DNA from: JBMNSK01 sp050945155
Lineage (GTDB): Bacteria > Actinomycetota > Coriobacteriia > Coriobacteriales > Eggerthellaceae
Direction: 5' to 3'
DNA: 39,299 nucleotides
NCBI GenBank assembly: GCA_050945155.1
Contig: JBMNSK010000010.1
Coordinates: forward strand, 1-39,299
Under the pieces are notes generated by a model, which worked only from the letters and a program-made list of their open reading frames with translations, was not told the origin of the DNA and made no database searches. Shown here piece after piece: positions 1-7,598 of this stretch. The translations under genes and the position numbers were made by a program. The first letter of the stretch is position 1; every line of letters begins with the position of its first letter.

Positions 1-1621
1 CGGCAGCGCTCATAATCCCTCCAGCATAACCGGGTCCTTCACCGCAGGGGAAAATTCCGGTCTCCAAACCGTCAGGTAATGCTTGATCCATAACTGCCTG
101 GAAGTTCTCATTTCTTACGATACGAACGGGAGAAGAGCTTCTCGTTTCAACACCGGTAAGTACTGCATCATCAGCAGCAAAACCGTGCAACTTCTTATCA
201 AGCAACGGGAGGGCTTTTCGTATCGAAGAGCTTACGAACGGGGGCAGGCATGACTCAAGATTGGTATACACCACGCCACGAGCATAGGTTGGGATGACTT
301 GACCTGCCTCTGTAGACGAATGTTCATCTAAGAAGTCCCCCACAAGCTGGGCGGGAGCCTGGTAGGGCTTGCCTCCCTCATCTATCGCAAGCTTAAAGGC
401 CGCTTCTTCCATACGCCGCTGCAGATTCATACCAGCAAGGGGATTATTGCTCTCGAAGTCTTGCGGACCTACGCCAACAAGAAGAGCTGAATTCGCGTTT
501 ATGCCGTCACGGTTAAAATTACTCATACCGTTTACAACAACGGCATCTTCCTCACTCGTTGCGCAGACCACCTCTCCCCCTGGGCACATGCAGAAGGTAT
601 AGACGCTGCGCCCATTATCCAGATGAACAACGAGTTTGTAGTCTGCGGCACCTAAAGCGGGATGTTTATAGGCCTTTCCATACTGTGCATAATTAATTGC
701 TTCTTGCAAATGCTCAATGCGAACACCCACAGCAAAAGGTTTTTGCTCAAGCTTTAAACCCGCATCAAGCATCAGTTGAAACGTGGATCGAGCAGAATGA
801 CCGCAAGCGAGAATGAGCGTGTCGGTCGCTTCATGAGTATATTTTTCTGTTTGTGTATTCTTGACCAGCACACCGGATAGTCGACCATCTGAAAAGTCAA
901 GATCCACAAGCTGGGTATAAAAACGTACCTCCCCACCCGCTTCAATTATCGCTTCGCGCAAATGACGCACGACGTGAGCAAGCTTATCCGTACCCATATG
1001 AGGCTTCGCATCAATAAGAATCTCTTGAGGAGCGCCAGCCTCATAGAACCACTGGAGAACATGGCGTGTCCAAGGGCTTTTCGTATTCGTCGTCAGCTTG
1101 CCATCTGAAAACGTGCCTGCTCCACCTTCTCCAAACTGAATATTGGTGTGAACATCGAGTGGTCCACCGTTATTGAAAGAATTGACGGCACGTAAGCGGT
1201 CATCGACCGGTCCTCCTTGCTCAACAAGAAGCGGTCTCAAACCCGCTTTCGCAAGGTACAGTGCCGCGAAAAGACCTGCGGGTCCCGCTCCTACCACTAC
1301 CGGTCGCAATTTGCGTGGCCCAATATAAGGAGGTATTAAAGGTTTATAGGCCTGGTAAGGGCTTACATGAACTCCATGAGGCAGTTTTTCTGTATCAAGA
1401 ACTTGTTTTTCTACCTGTTTGTCCGTAAGTTCAACTGCGCAGCTAACGGCAAAGTGCACGTGTGATTTCTTCCGTGCATCCACAGATTTTCTTGTAAGCG
1501 TGATAGTTCTCATGGTCTCAAGAGGGATATGAAGAGCCTTCGCCACTTCTTTGCGCATAAGCGCTTCATTACCGGGCAGAAGAGCATCGAGCGACAGAGC
1601 TATGTTGCTTACCGTAATCAT
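1..1621 (-). CDS. FAD-dependent dehydrogenase-like protein (COG2509 type), 3' end cut by window edge
   Basis: Reading leftward from ATG at 1621, the frame stays open for 540 codons to the window edge, so the C-terminus is missing. An N-terminal region of about 100 residues, typical of COG2509 NAD(FAD)-utilizing dehydrogenases, precedes a Rossmann dinucleotide motif (VVGAGPAGLFAALYLAKAG, about residues 109-127). A GEGGAGTFSDGKL motif follows at about residue 165, and CGEGPGYAGGIMSA lies near the truncated end. Family members are soluble flavoproteins whose substrate is generally unknown. The start codon overlaps the TGA of the upstream flavoprotein gene (ATGA), so the two are probably translationally coupled. 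The family call is strong; the reaction is not known. Confidence 0.85.
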   Translation of the reverse strand, partial: MITVSNIALSLDALLPGNEALMRKEVAKALHIPLETMRTITLTRKSVDARKKSHVHFAVSCAVELTDKQVEKQVLDTEKLPHGVHVSPYQAYKPLIPPYIGPRKLRPVVVGAGPAGLFAALYLAKAGLRPLLVEQGGPVDDRLRAVNSFNNGGPLDVHTNIQFGEGGAGTFSDGKLTTNTKSPWTRHVLQWFYEAGAPQEILIDAKPHMGTDKLAHVVRHLREAIIEAGGEVRFYTQLVDLDFSDGRLSGVLVKNTQTEKYTHEATDTLILACGHSARSTFQLMLDAGLKLEQKPFAVGVRIEHLQEAINYAQYGKAYKHPALGAADYKLVVHLDNGRSVYTFCMCPGGEVVCATSEEDAVVVNGMSNFNRDGINANSALLVGVGPQDFESNNPLAGMNLQRRMEEAAFKLAIDEGGKPYQAPAQLVGDFLDEHSSTEAGQVIPTYARGVVYTNLESCLPPFVSSSIRKALPLLDKKLHGFAADDAVLTGVETRSSSPVRIVRNENFQAVMDQALPDGLETGIFPCGEGPGYAGGIMSAA

Positions 1622-2925
1622 GAACGATGTTTCAGTGATTCAAAGGCACCTTGTGCAGCCATCATGCCACTTGCCCACGCCCAGTGCAGGTTATAGCCTC
1701 CACAGGGACCATCAATATCAAGAGCTTCTCCCGCAAAGAAAAGCCCCTTATCCTGGCGGGATTCAAGCGTATTCCCATCGCAGACCGCAAGGTTAATACC
1801 TCCGCGGGTAACCTGAGAAAGAGCTTTGTCACCGATACCACTTACGTGAAAGGTCCAAGAAACCAGACCAGCAGCAAGCTTTTCGATATTTTTCTCGCTG
1901 CAGTCTTCATGCGCGTTAATTCCGAGCGAGCGCAGGAAGACCTCTGATACGCGCGGAAGTAATAACCCGCGCAGAAGGTCAAAAACGGTAGGTTCACTGC
2001 CAAAATTCTGAGCGAATGCTCGCCTTCGCTCACCGAGCAAGTCACGTACCTGCGCCTGGGTATAACCGGGCAGAAGATTAAGGACAATGCGGTCGTTAAC
2101 TTGGACCTCGCGCGACAAATTAAAGATTGCTATTCCTGAAAGACCATAGGCCCGAAACATCACTTCGCCCTCTTCAGTGAGGTGGGGTGTCTTTCCCTGA
2201 GCGGGAATAAGGCTCACCTCTGCTTTGAGGCGGATATTGTTGAGTTCTTTGACATAGGACTCTTTACAGGCAAGCGACACGAGGACAGGACGTGCTTCGA
2301 TACGAGGGTATGAGGAGGGTAAGAAGGAAAGACTTTGCTTTCCACCACAGGCCACAATGACCGCTCCTGCCCGATAAAAGACCCCATCTTCTGACTTGAG
2401 AGTAAAGGGCTTGGATGAATCTGTAGGTGGAATAAGGGCAGCAATTTTTGTGTTGCAGACCTCAACTACTCCCAAGCGCTTCCCCGCTTCACGCAAGAGG
2501 TCTAATACCACACTTGCCTTATTTGCCAAAGGGTAGAGTCTACCCTCGCGCTCTTCCCGCCAAACCAACCCGAGATTTTCGAAGAAGGCAATTGGTGCGC
2601 GGAAATCCTTAGTTTGAAAACGTTCATCCAGTACGTCATAGAGATGTTTTACGAACGCTGCGTTCTTATATTTCTTAACATCAATATGGGCATTTGAAAA
2701 ATTACAGCGACCATTTCCAGTTGCCAAAATGCTGCGCCCAACACGGTCGTCAGATTCAAAAACGAGAATCTGCACCTCAGATTTTTCCTGCCGCGCCCGC
2801 ATACCAGCGGATACTGCGGCAACAAGACCGGCGGCACCCCCACCGATGACCGCAATAGTTGCCCGAGCAGAAGCTCGGGTATCGAGGGTTTCCTGAGATT
2901 TTTCCTGTGAGTGCTTATGAGTCAT
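1618..2925 (-). CDS. BaiN/HI0933-like NAD(P)/FAD-dependent oxidoreductase
   Basis: A 435-residue flavoprotein of the HI0933/BaiN (aminoacetone oxidase-like) family. It has an N-terminal Rossmann motif (IAVIGGGAAGLVAAVSA), the family motif GNGRCNFSN at about residue 75, and a C-terminal FAD-closing segment with FFAGEALDIDGPCGGYNLHWA. A longer frame begins at GTG 2943, but that codon lies inside the terminator hairpin of the preceding gene. ATG 2925 (MTHKHSQEK) is therefore preferred. No Shine-Dalgarno precedes it; instead a TATAAT box sits 6 bases upstream, so the message may be leaderless. It overlaps the next flavoprotein gene by 4 bases. The substrate is unknown. Confidence 0.87.
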   Translation of the reverse strand: MTHKHSQEKSQETLDTRASARATIAVIGGGAAGLVAAVSAGMRARQEKSEVQILVFESDDRVGRSILATGNGRCNFSNAHIDVKKYKNAAFVKHLYDVLDERFQTKDFRAPIAFFENLGLVWREEREGRLYPLANKASVVLDLLREAGKRLGVVEVCNTKIAALIPPTDSSKPFTLKSEDGVFYRAGAVIVACGGKQSLSFLPSSYPRIEARPVLVSLACKESYVKELNNIRLKAEVSLIPAQGKTPHLTEEGEVMFRAYGLSGIAIFNLSREVQVNDRIVLNLLPGYTQAQVRDLLGERRRAFAQNFGSEPTVFDLLRGLLLPRVSEVFLRSLGINAHEDCSEKNIEKLAAGLVSWTFHVSGIGDKALSQVTRGGINLAVCDGNTLESRQDKGLFFAGEALDIDGPCGGYNLHWAWASGMMAAQGAFESLKHRS

Positions 2926-2931
2926 GCGGCC

Positions 2932-2937
2932 ATTATA
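2932..2937 (-). promoter_or_regulatory. -10 box TATAAT, probable leaderless promoter
   Basis: A perfect TATAAT on the minus strand ends at 2932, so transcription would be expected to begin about 7 bases on, at or next to the A of ATG 2925. There is no ribosome binding site between. The -35 region falls in the terminator stem and does not match consensus. It also overlaps the U-run of the upstream terminator. Confidence 0.5.
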
Positions 2938-2967
2938 AAACACGCCCCACCAAAGCGGCGGGGCGTG
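2937..2967 (-). terminator. Terminator of the symporter gene
   Basis: Arms 2941-2948 and 2960-2967 (CACGCCCC/GGGGCGTG) pair perfectly. Three further inner pairs, one of them G-U, leave a loop of about 5 bases, and the stem is followed on the minus strand by TTTT. It lies 25 bases after the symporter stop codon. Confidence 0.85.
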
Positions 2968-2991
2968 TCGAATACGAATTTTTCTTAACCG

Positions 2992-4410
2992 CTACTTCGT
3001 AGCGTAAGTCGGAATTTCCGTCTCATCCTTTTCGAGGATATTGTCATCCCAAACATAGTGTTTGGTTTCTCGCGCAATCAATCCTGAGAGCAGGAGCACG
3101 ACAATGATGTTTGGAATAACCATGAATGCGTTCATAACGTCGGAAATGGTCCAAACAACCGAACCAACACCGATAGCGCCCAGGAACGCAACGATAACGT
3201 AGAGAACCTGATAAGGACGAACGCCGCGCTTACCAAAAAGGTAAGCGATAGCACGGTTGCCGTAGTAGGACCAACCAAGGATGGTTGAGTATGCGAACAA
3301 AACCATGCCGATAACCAGAATCGGGGTTCCGATATAGGGAATCGAACCGAAGGCTGCACTGGTCAAGTCAGCACCTTCCTGGATGGTTCCATTCTGAAGA
3401 ATTTCAGGATGAGCAAGCATCGTGGAAACCAAGGTAATACCCGTGATAGCGCAGATAACTACGGTATCCCAGAACGTACCGGTCATAGATACGAGAGCCT
3501 GACGAGCAGGGTTACGCGTTGAAGCTGCAGAAGCAACGATAGGTGCAGAACCCATACCAGACTCATTGGAGAACAGACCACGTGCGCAACCAAACTGCAG
3601 GGCTAAGGCGATACCAGAACCCACTGCGCCGCCAAATGCGGCTTCCTGAGAAAATGCGCAGGTGCAAATGAGACCAATAGCCGGTCCAACATATTCCCAA
3701 TTGATGCCGATGATTACCAAGCAACCAACTGCATATGCGACTGCCATGAAAGGAACGAGCTTTTCGCATACACGTGCGATGGACTTAACACCACCGAAAA
3801 TAACGAGCGAAACGAAAATGACGATAAGTGCACCGATAATCCACGTTGGAATACCAGGAAGGTTTGACGAAATAATGCTCGTCATAGCGCTTGCCTGAAC
3901 AGCAGAGCCGATACCGAATGAAGCAATGCCTGCAAAGAGTGCAAAAGCACCGCCACCGAGTAAGGCCCACCAGGGTGCCTTGCCGTTCTTTTCGAATGCA
4001 CGACGCCATGCAAACATTGCACCGCCGAGCATGTTGCCCTCATGGTCCTTGACACGATATTTCACTGAAATATAGGTCTCAGCGTACTTGGTAGCAATAC
4101 CGAAAACACCGGTGAACCACATCCAAAGTACCGCGCCAGGGCCACCAGCAAGAATTGCTGTTGCAACACCAACGATGTTACCGGTACCAATGGTTGCTGA
4201 AAGCGCGGTGGCCAACGCACCAAATTGACTGATGTCACCCGGAGCATCAGGATCTTTCGTCACTGATAATTTAATTGCCGTGGGCAGTTTGCGCTGAATG
4301 ACGCCAGTCCGAAACGTCAGAAATATATGGGAACCCAGAAGAACAATAATCATCGGGACGCCCCATACAAATGCGTCGACGCTATTAACGAACTCGAAGA
4401 ACGCTTCCAT
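2992..4410 (-). CDS. Alanine/glycine:cation symporter (AGCS family)
   Basis: A 472-residue polytopic membrane protein that imports alanine or glycine with Na+ or H+. It begins with a hydrophobic segment (MIIVLLGSHIFLTF) and carries the AGCS region SATIGTGNIVGVATAI near residue 93 and FSNESGMGSAPIVASAA near residue 280. About ten to eleven hydrophobic segments can be seen. The frame opens at TTG 4416, but AGGAGG at 4417-4422 touches that codon and lies 6 bases from ATG 4410, so ATG 4410 is the start. It ends in a strong terminator and looks monocistronic. Alanine versus glycine preference cannot be read from the sequence. Confidence 0.92.
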   Translation of the reverse strand: MEAFFEFVNSVDAFVWGVPMIIVLLGSHIFLTFRTGVIQRKLPTAIKLSVTKDPDAPGDISQFGALATALSATIGTGNIVGVATAILAGGPGAVLWMWFTGVFGIATKYAETYISVKYRVKDHEGNMLGGAMFAWRRAFEKNGKAPWWALLGGGAFALFAGIASFGIGSAVQASAMTSIISSNLPGIPTWIIGALIVIFVSLVIFGGVKSIARVCEKLVPFMAVAYAVGCLVIIGINWEYVGPAIGLICTCAFSQEAAFGGAVGSGIALALQFGCARGLFSNESGMGSAPIVASAASTRNPARQALVSMTGTFWDTVVICAITGITLVSTMLAHPEILQNGTIQEGADLTSAAFGSIPYIGTPILVIGMVLFAYSTILGWSYYGNRAIAYLFGKRGVRPYQVLYVIVAFLGAIGVGSVVWTISDVMNAFMVIPNIIVVLLLSGLIARETKHYVWDDNILEKDETEIPTYATK

Positions 4411-4623
4411 GCACAACCTCCTCTACCTAAATCGAAAACACAAACTTCCGGACTTCATTCTATGAAAGATAATGTTACTTATTTGTTAACAATGAATAAT
4501 TTGCGGGTGAACGGACGATTAAAGAATGACCGAGGACGGATAAAGCCCTCTCTAAAACTTCTTATACGGCGTGGATTGAGCTCGCCCGAATGCCAATTTG
4601 TCCTGCCCATACCGTCACTACAA
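4411..4623. other. Intergenic stretch without a gene
   Basis: Upstream region of the symporter gene. Apart from the AGGAGG ribosome site at its left end I see no convincing promoter or conserved element. The AT-rich segment around 4465-4505 (TTGTTAACAAATAAG on the minus strand) is the likeliest promoter area. The open plus-strand frame across it shows no protein-like features. Confidence 0.5.
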
Positions 4624-4649
4624 GCAAAAAACTTTGCAAAGCTTTTTGC
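4624..4649 (-). terminator. Terminator after the OhrR-type regulator gene
   Basis: A near-palindrome with arms built from GCAAAAA/TTTTTTGC around CTTTGCAAAG, followed on the minus strand by a T-rich run. It starts 11 bases past the regulator's stop. The stem is A/T-rich, so its efficiency is uncertain. Confidence 0.55.
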
Positions 4650-4660
4650 GCTATCTGTAC

Positions 4661-5083
4661 TTACTCACCCTGGCTATCTTGGATTTTATCGAGCAAGTGC
4701 GTGAGACGGTTTTGTAAGTCTTGAGACTCCTCGACACTAAGACCGATGTCTCGCGCCACAAGTTCTGGAATTTTGTCGGCTTCTTTTTTCAGATTTTTGC
4801 CGGCTTCGGTAATAGAAACCATAACGCGGCGTTCATCGACAGGGCTTCGCCTGCGACTGACGAAGCCCTTAGATTCCATTTTCTTGAGCAAGGGAGTCAG
4901 TGTGCCCGAATCAAGGTAGAGCATCTTACCCACCTGACTGACGCCTAAAGTTTCGTGCTCCCAAAGCACTTCCATAACTAAGTACTGCGTGTAGGTGAGG
5001 CCTATCTCGGTCAAGCGCGACGAATAACGGCGAATCAACTCCCTTGAGCAAGCGTAGAGGGGGAAGCACAGGTATTTCGTCAA
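4661..5083 (-). CDS. ohrR: MarR-family regulator, OhrR type (organic peroxide sensor)
   Basis: A 140-residue winged-helix regulator. The N-terminus KYLCFPLYACSREL matches the OhrR signature LCFxLYAxSRE, so Cys6 corresponds to the peroxide-sensing cysteine; a second Cys lies at residue 12. The recognition part (LYLDSGTLTPLLKKME) and wing (RRRSPVDERRVMVSITEAG) are also OhrR-like. In the family, oxidation of the cysteine releases the repressor from DNA. The start is TTG 5083; no ATG or GTG lies upstream in frame, and the N-terminus is about ten residues shorter than Bacillus OhrR. No ohr peroxidase gene is beside it. A good promoter with an operator-like inverted repeat lies upstream, so autoregulation is likely. 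Confidence 0.85.
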   Translation of the reverse strand: MTKYLCFPLYACSRELIRRYSSRLTEIGLTYTQYLVMEVLWEHETLGVSQVGKMLYLDSGTLTPLLKKMESKGFVSRRRSPVDERRVMVSITEAGKNLKKEADKIPELVARDIGLSVEESQDLQNRLTHLLDKIQDSQGE

Positions 5084-5196
5084 AATTAGTATCTCGTTTC
5101 TAGCTGCGTTTTTCTGGCTTCTGCGCTTCCCACGTTTTGACGCTAGCGCACTTCGTTTCTTCTACGTATTTGCACGTATATCGTGCTTAGCGCCAC

Positions 5197-5225
5197 ATTA
5201 TCCCACAGATTTATATTGTATGCAA
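5197..5225 (-). promoter_or_regulatory. Sigma-70 type promoter of ohrR
   Basis: On the minus strand TTGCAT (5220-5225) and GATAAT (5197-5202) are separated by exactly 17 bases. The predicted start near 5190 leaves a leader of about 107 bases. That leader contains a small perfect hairpin (GCACG ATATA CGTGC, 5172-5186). The -35 box lies inside one arm of the inverted repeat at 5215-5256. Confidence 0.75.
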
Positions 5226-5256
5226 GTTATTTGTGTCTAATTAAATTGCATACAAT
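5215..5256. promoter_or_regulatory. Operator-like inverted repeat over the ohrR promoter
   Basis: Perfect 11-base inverted arms ATTGTATGCAA (5215-5225) and TTGCATACAAT (5246-5256) are separated by 20 bases. Each arm is itself nearly symmetrical (ATTGnATnCAA[T/G]). The two box centres are about 31 bases apart, three helical turns, so two dimers could bind the same DNA face. One box covers the -35 element. OhrR is the obvious candidate ligand, although the boxes are not the textbook OhrR operator. Confidence 0.6.
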
Positions 5257-5280
5257 CTTTCAAGTTTTCCCTCCTCTGCT

Positions 5281-6663
5281 TTACTGAATACCATCAATCT
5301 TGGGAATGTACTCAAAGCCCCGCTCCAAGTCCTCATCGGTCGGAATATAGTCCGTCATTGTTCCGTCCAGATAAGACTGGTATGCCACCATGTCGAAGTA
5401 GCCCGTACCAGTAAGGCCAAAGAGAATAACTTTCTCTTCGTCATTTTCCTTGCACTTCAGTGCTTCATCGATGGCGACTCGAATAGCGTGAGCACTTTCT
5501 GGTGCAGGAAGTGTACCTTCAACACGTGCAAACTGAACCGCTGCTTGAAAGACTGAGGTCTGCTCAACCGCACGTGCTTCATCCAGATAACCGTCATGGT
5601 AAAGCTGCGACAGAATAGGGCTCATGCCATGGAAACGCAGGCCACCAGCATGGTTCGGACTGGGCATAAATCCATGACCGAGGGTGTACATTTTCGCTAG
5701 TGGCGTAATCTGACCTGCATCGCAGAAGTCGTAGGCGAAACGACCGCGTGTCAGACTCGGACAGCTTGCCGGTTCAACAGCGATGAAATGAGGCGCCTTC
5801 CTACCAGCGAGCCTATCCTCCATAAAGCTGCTCATCAGTCCACCCAAGTTTGATCCGCCACCAGCACAACCGATTACGATATCGGGATAGGCGTCGATAT
5901 GTTCAAACGCCCTCTTTGCTTCCTGGCCGATAATGGACTGGTGTAAAAGAACCTGGTTTAAAACGCTGCCTAAGGTATAGCGATATCCATCTGATTTGAC
6001 AGCAACTTCAACTGCTTCAGAAATGGCGGTACCAAGCGAACCAGAATGGTCTTCAAACTCCGCAAGGATTTTGCGTCCTACTTCGGTCGTATCCGATGGT
6101 GAAGGAATGATGCTTGCACCATAGGTTTGCATAACAGCCTTGCGGAACGGTTTCTGCTCATAGGAGCAGCGAACCATAAAGACCTTGCAGTCAAGACCAA
6201 AGTAACCAGTGGCCATGGCAAGAGCGGTTCCCCATTGACCGGCTCCCGTCTCAGTGGTCACACCCTTAAGACCCTGCTCCTTGGCATAATATGCCTGCGC
6301 AATTGAAGAATTTAGTTTATGGCTTCCGCTTGTATTATTGCCCTCGAACTTGTAGTAAATCTTCGCTGGTGTATCAAGCGCCTTTTCCAAAAATTTTGCG
6401 CGAACAAGCGGTGACGGCCGATACATTGCATAAAAATCGCGAATCTCTTCTGGAATCTCAATATAGCGGTCGGTCGTATTGAGCTCTTGCTTGGCAAGTT
6501 CAGTACAAAAGACGGGCTCGAGGTCTTCCAGTGTTGCCGGTTTCATAGTTGCCGGATTCAAAATAGGACGGTGGTCCGTCTTCATATCCGCACGCACGTT
6601 GTAATAGTGCGTGGGCATTTCATCTTCCTCGAGATAAATCTTGTAGGGATCTTTTTCAGCCAT
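5281..6663 (-). CDS. trpB: Stand-alone tryptophan synthase beta chain, TrpB2 type
   Basis: A 460-residue PLP enzyme that joins indole and L-serine to make tryptophan. TrpB2 features are RPSPLVRAKFLEKAL, the PLP lysine in SGSHKLNSS (about Lys116), TETGAGQWGTALA and the phosphate-binding GCAGGGSNLGGL. The frame runs up to 6750, but AAGGAG at 6670-6675 stands 6 bases before ATG 6663, which is the start. There is no trpA or other trp gene nearby, so it probably uses free indole. The leader is a tRNA-Trp T-box, so expression should rise when uncharged tRNA-Trp accumulates. The next gene downstream, ohrR, has its own promoter. Confidence 0.92.
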   Translation of the reverse strand: MAEKDPYKIYLEEDEMPTHYYNVRADMKTDHRPILNPATMKPATLEDLEPVFCTELAKQELNTTDRYIEIPEEIRDFYAMYRPSPLVRAKFLEKALDTPAKIYYKFEGNNTSGSHKLNSSIAQAYYAKEQGLKGVTTETGAGQWGTALAMATGYFGLDCKVFMVRCSYEQKPFRKAVMQTYGASIIPSPSDTTEVGRKILAEFEDHSGSLGTAISEAVEVAVKSDGYRYTLGSVLNQVLLHQSIIGQEAKRAFEHIDAYPDIVIGCAGGGSNLGGLMSSFMEDRLAGRKAPHFIAVEPASCPSLTRGRFAYDFCDAGQITPLAKMYTLGHGFMPSPNHAGGLRFHGMSPILSQLYHDGYLDEARAVEQTSVFQAAVQFARVEGTLPAPESAHAIRVAIDEALKCKENDEEKVILFGLTGTGYFDMVAYQSYLDGTMTDYIPTDEDLERGFEYIPKIDGIQ

Positions 6664-6751
6664 TTTGTTCTCCTTTTCCATAGCTTGTCTAAATCCGGGA
6701 CCTTCTGATGGAAAGGCCGCCGCGGTCTTTAGTAGGAGAACCTTAGGCAAT

Positions 6752-6785
6752 AAAAAAGCCCTTGCCTCCTACTTCTTTTGCAGGG
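6752..6785 (-). terminator. Intrinsic terminator of the T-box leader
   Basis: On the minus strand CCCTGC (6780-6785) pairs with GCAAGGG within 6758-6765 (one bulged A). Six Ts follow (6752-6757). It lies directly 3' of the antiterminator/T-box sequence, as in transcriptional T-box switches, and about 90 bases before the trpB start. Confidence 0.75.
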
Positions 6786-7017
6786 ACAAGAGCAAACACT
6801 CCTGCGGTGCCACCGCTGCTTGGTGTATTCCTACACCCACTCATGAAGTACCATCATACTTCTGCCCGATAACGCAGGCTTGCGTCCAAAGCTACTCAAA
6901 ACTTTTCACCTTGGCCCTCAGGGGCCCATTGTGCACAATCGCTTTCCGTCGGATTCCCACCATCACCGACTCTCTGGGGGTGCGCTTTGTGCTTTACTTC
7001 CCCATCAACGGTTTACG
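6752..7017 (-). ncRNA. T-box riboswitch, tRNA-Trp specific, controlling trpB2
   Basis: The classic order is present. Stem I base is GGGG (7000-7003) with CCCC (6921-6924), then a specifier loop whose 5' side contains AGTA and whose 3' side is ACAATGGG with codon UGG at 6926-6928. The next helix is GCACAA/TTGTGC (6987-6992 with 6933-6938), followed by AGAGAG (6970-6975) and a distal helix GTCGG/CCGAC. The T-box core GGTGGCACCGC lies at 6805-6815. Its bulge UGGC would pair with GCCA, fitting the G discriminator base of bacterial tRNA-Trp. A terminator with a U-run follows. Codon and bulge agree on tryptophan independently. Confidence 0.93.
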
Positions 7018-7023
7018 GTGCAG

Positions 7024-7053
7024 ATGCTAACACTGATTTTTCTTCTTTTGCAA
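7024..7053 (-). promoter_or_regulatory. Promoter of the T-box/trpB2 transcript
   Basis: On the minus strand TTGCAA (7048-7053) lies 18 bases before TAGCAT (7024-7029), with an extended -10 TG one base upstream of the hexamer. The predicted start is near 7017, just before stem I of the T-box. Confidence 0.6.
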
Positions 7054-7072
7054 GAGAATTTTTGAAACACAC

Positions 7073-7107
7073 AAAAAAGTGGCCCCCTTCGCTAGAAAAA
7101 GGGGGCC
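7073..7107 (-). terminator. Terminator of dps
   Basis: Perfect 9-base arms GGCCCCCTT (7081-7089) and AAGGGGGCC (7099-7107) with a 9-base loop. A run of six Ts follows on the minus strand (7073-7078). It begins 22 bases after the dps stop. Confidence 0.92.
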
Positions 7108-7129
7108 GAATTACAGGAACGAGAGTTTA

Positions 7130-7564
7130 CTACTTCAACATCGATTCAACGAACCAGATAGTTTTATTGAGGCTTTCGATATGGTCTTCCATCAGATTGG
7201 AAACCGCAAAATCATCTCCGGCAAGCTCATGGATAGACAGTGCCTCTGCGCGAAGGGCCTTCAAATCGGCAAGCAGGATTTCAAGTGCAGGTAACACCTC
7301 AATTTCCTTGCTTTCAAGTTCTTTAATATCTGATAGTTCAAGCATTTCTTTTAGGCTCGCAACGGGGCTTTCGCCCTTCATCTTGATGAGCTCGGCAACT
7401 GCATCGAGGTTTTCAGAAACTTCCTCGTAAATGGACTCGAGAAACTCATGCGTTGCTTTGAATTGCACGCCAACTACATTCCAATGAAGGTTATGGACTT
7501 TAATAAAACTCAGTCCGAGGTCTGCTACGTATTTGTTCAATGCTTGGGTAAGTTCAGGTTTCAT
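7130..7564 (-). CDS. dps: Dps-family miniferritin (DNA-binding protein from starved cells)
   Basis: A 144-residue ferritin-like protein expected to form a dodecamer that oxidises Fe(II) with hydrogen peroxide, stores iron and protects DNA. The inter-subunit ferroxidase set is visible as His27 (HNLHWNVVG), His39, Asp54 and Glu58, with the same spacing as Listeria Dps (31/43/58/62). The frame opens at GTG 7573, but AAAGG overlaps that codon and is 8 bases from ATG 7564, so ATG is preferred. The N-terminus lacks a long lysine-rich tail, so DNA binding is uncertain. An extended -10 promoter flanked by repeated boxes lies upstream, pointing to stress or metal control. Confidence 0.92.
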   Translation of the reverse strand: MKPELTQALNKYVADLGLSFIKVHNLHWNVVGVQFKATHEFLESIYEEVSENLDAVAELIKMKGESPVASLKEMLELSDIKELESKEIEVLPALEILLADLKALRAEALSIHELAGDDFAVSNLMEDHIESLNKTIWFVESMLK

Positions 7565-7598
7565 GGCACTCACCTTTCTATTTACACTTTGTTCTTAT

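Noticed and set aside
5261..5275. AGGAGG site right after the trpB stop
   Set aside because: It serves only an 8-codon frame from TTG 5263; no gene follows it before the ohrR promoter.
6664..6750. Upstream 29-codon extension of trpB
   Set aside because: It begins immediately after the T-box terminator, has no ribosome site, and ATG 6663 has a well-placed AAGGAG.
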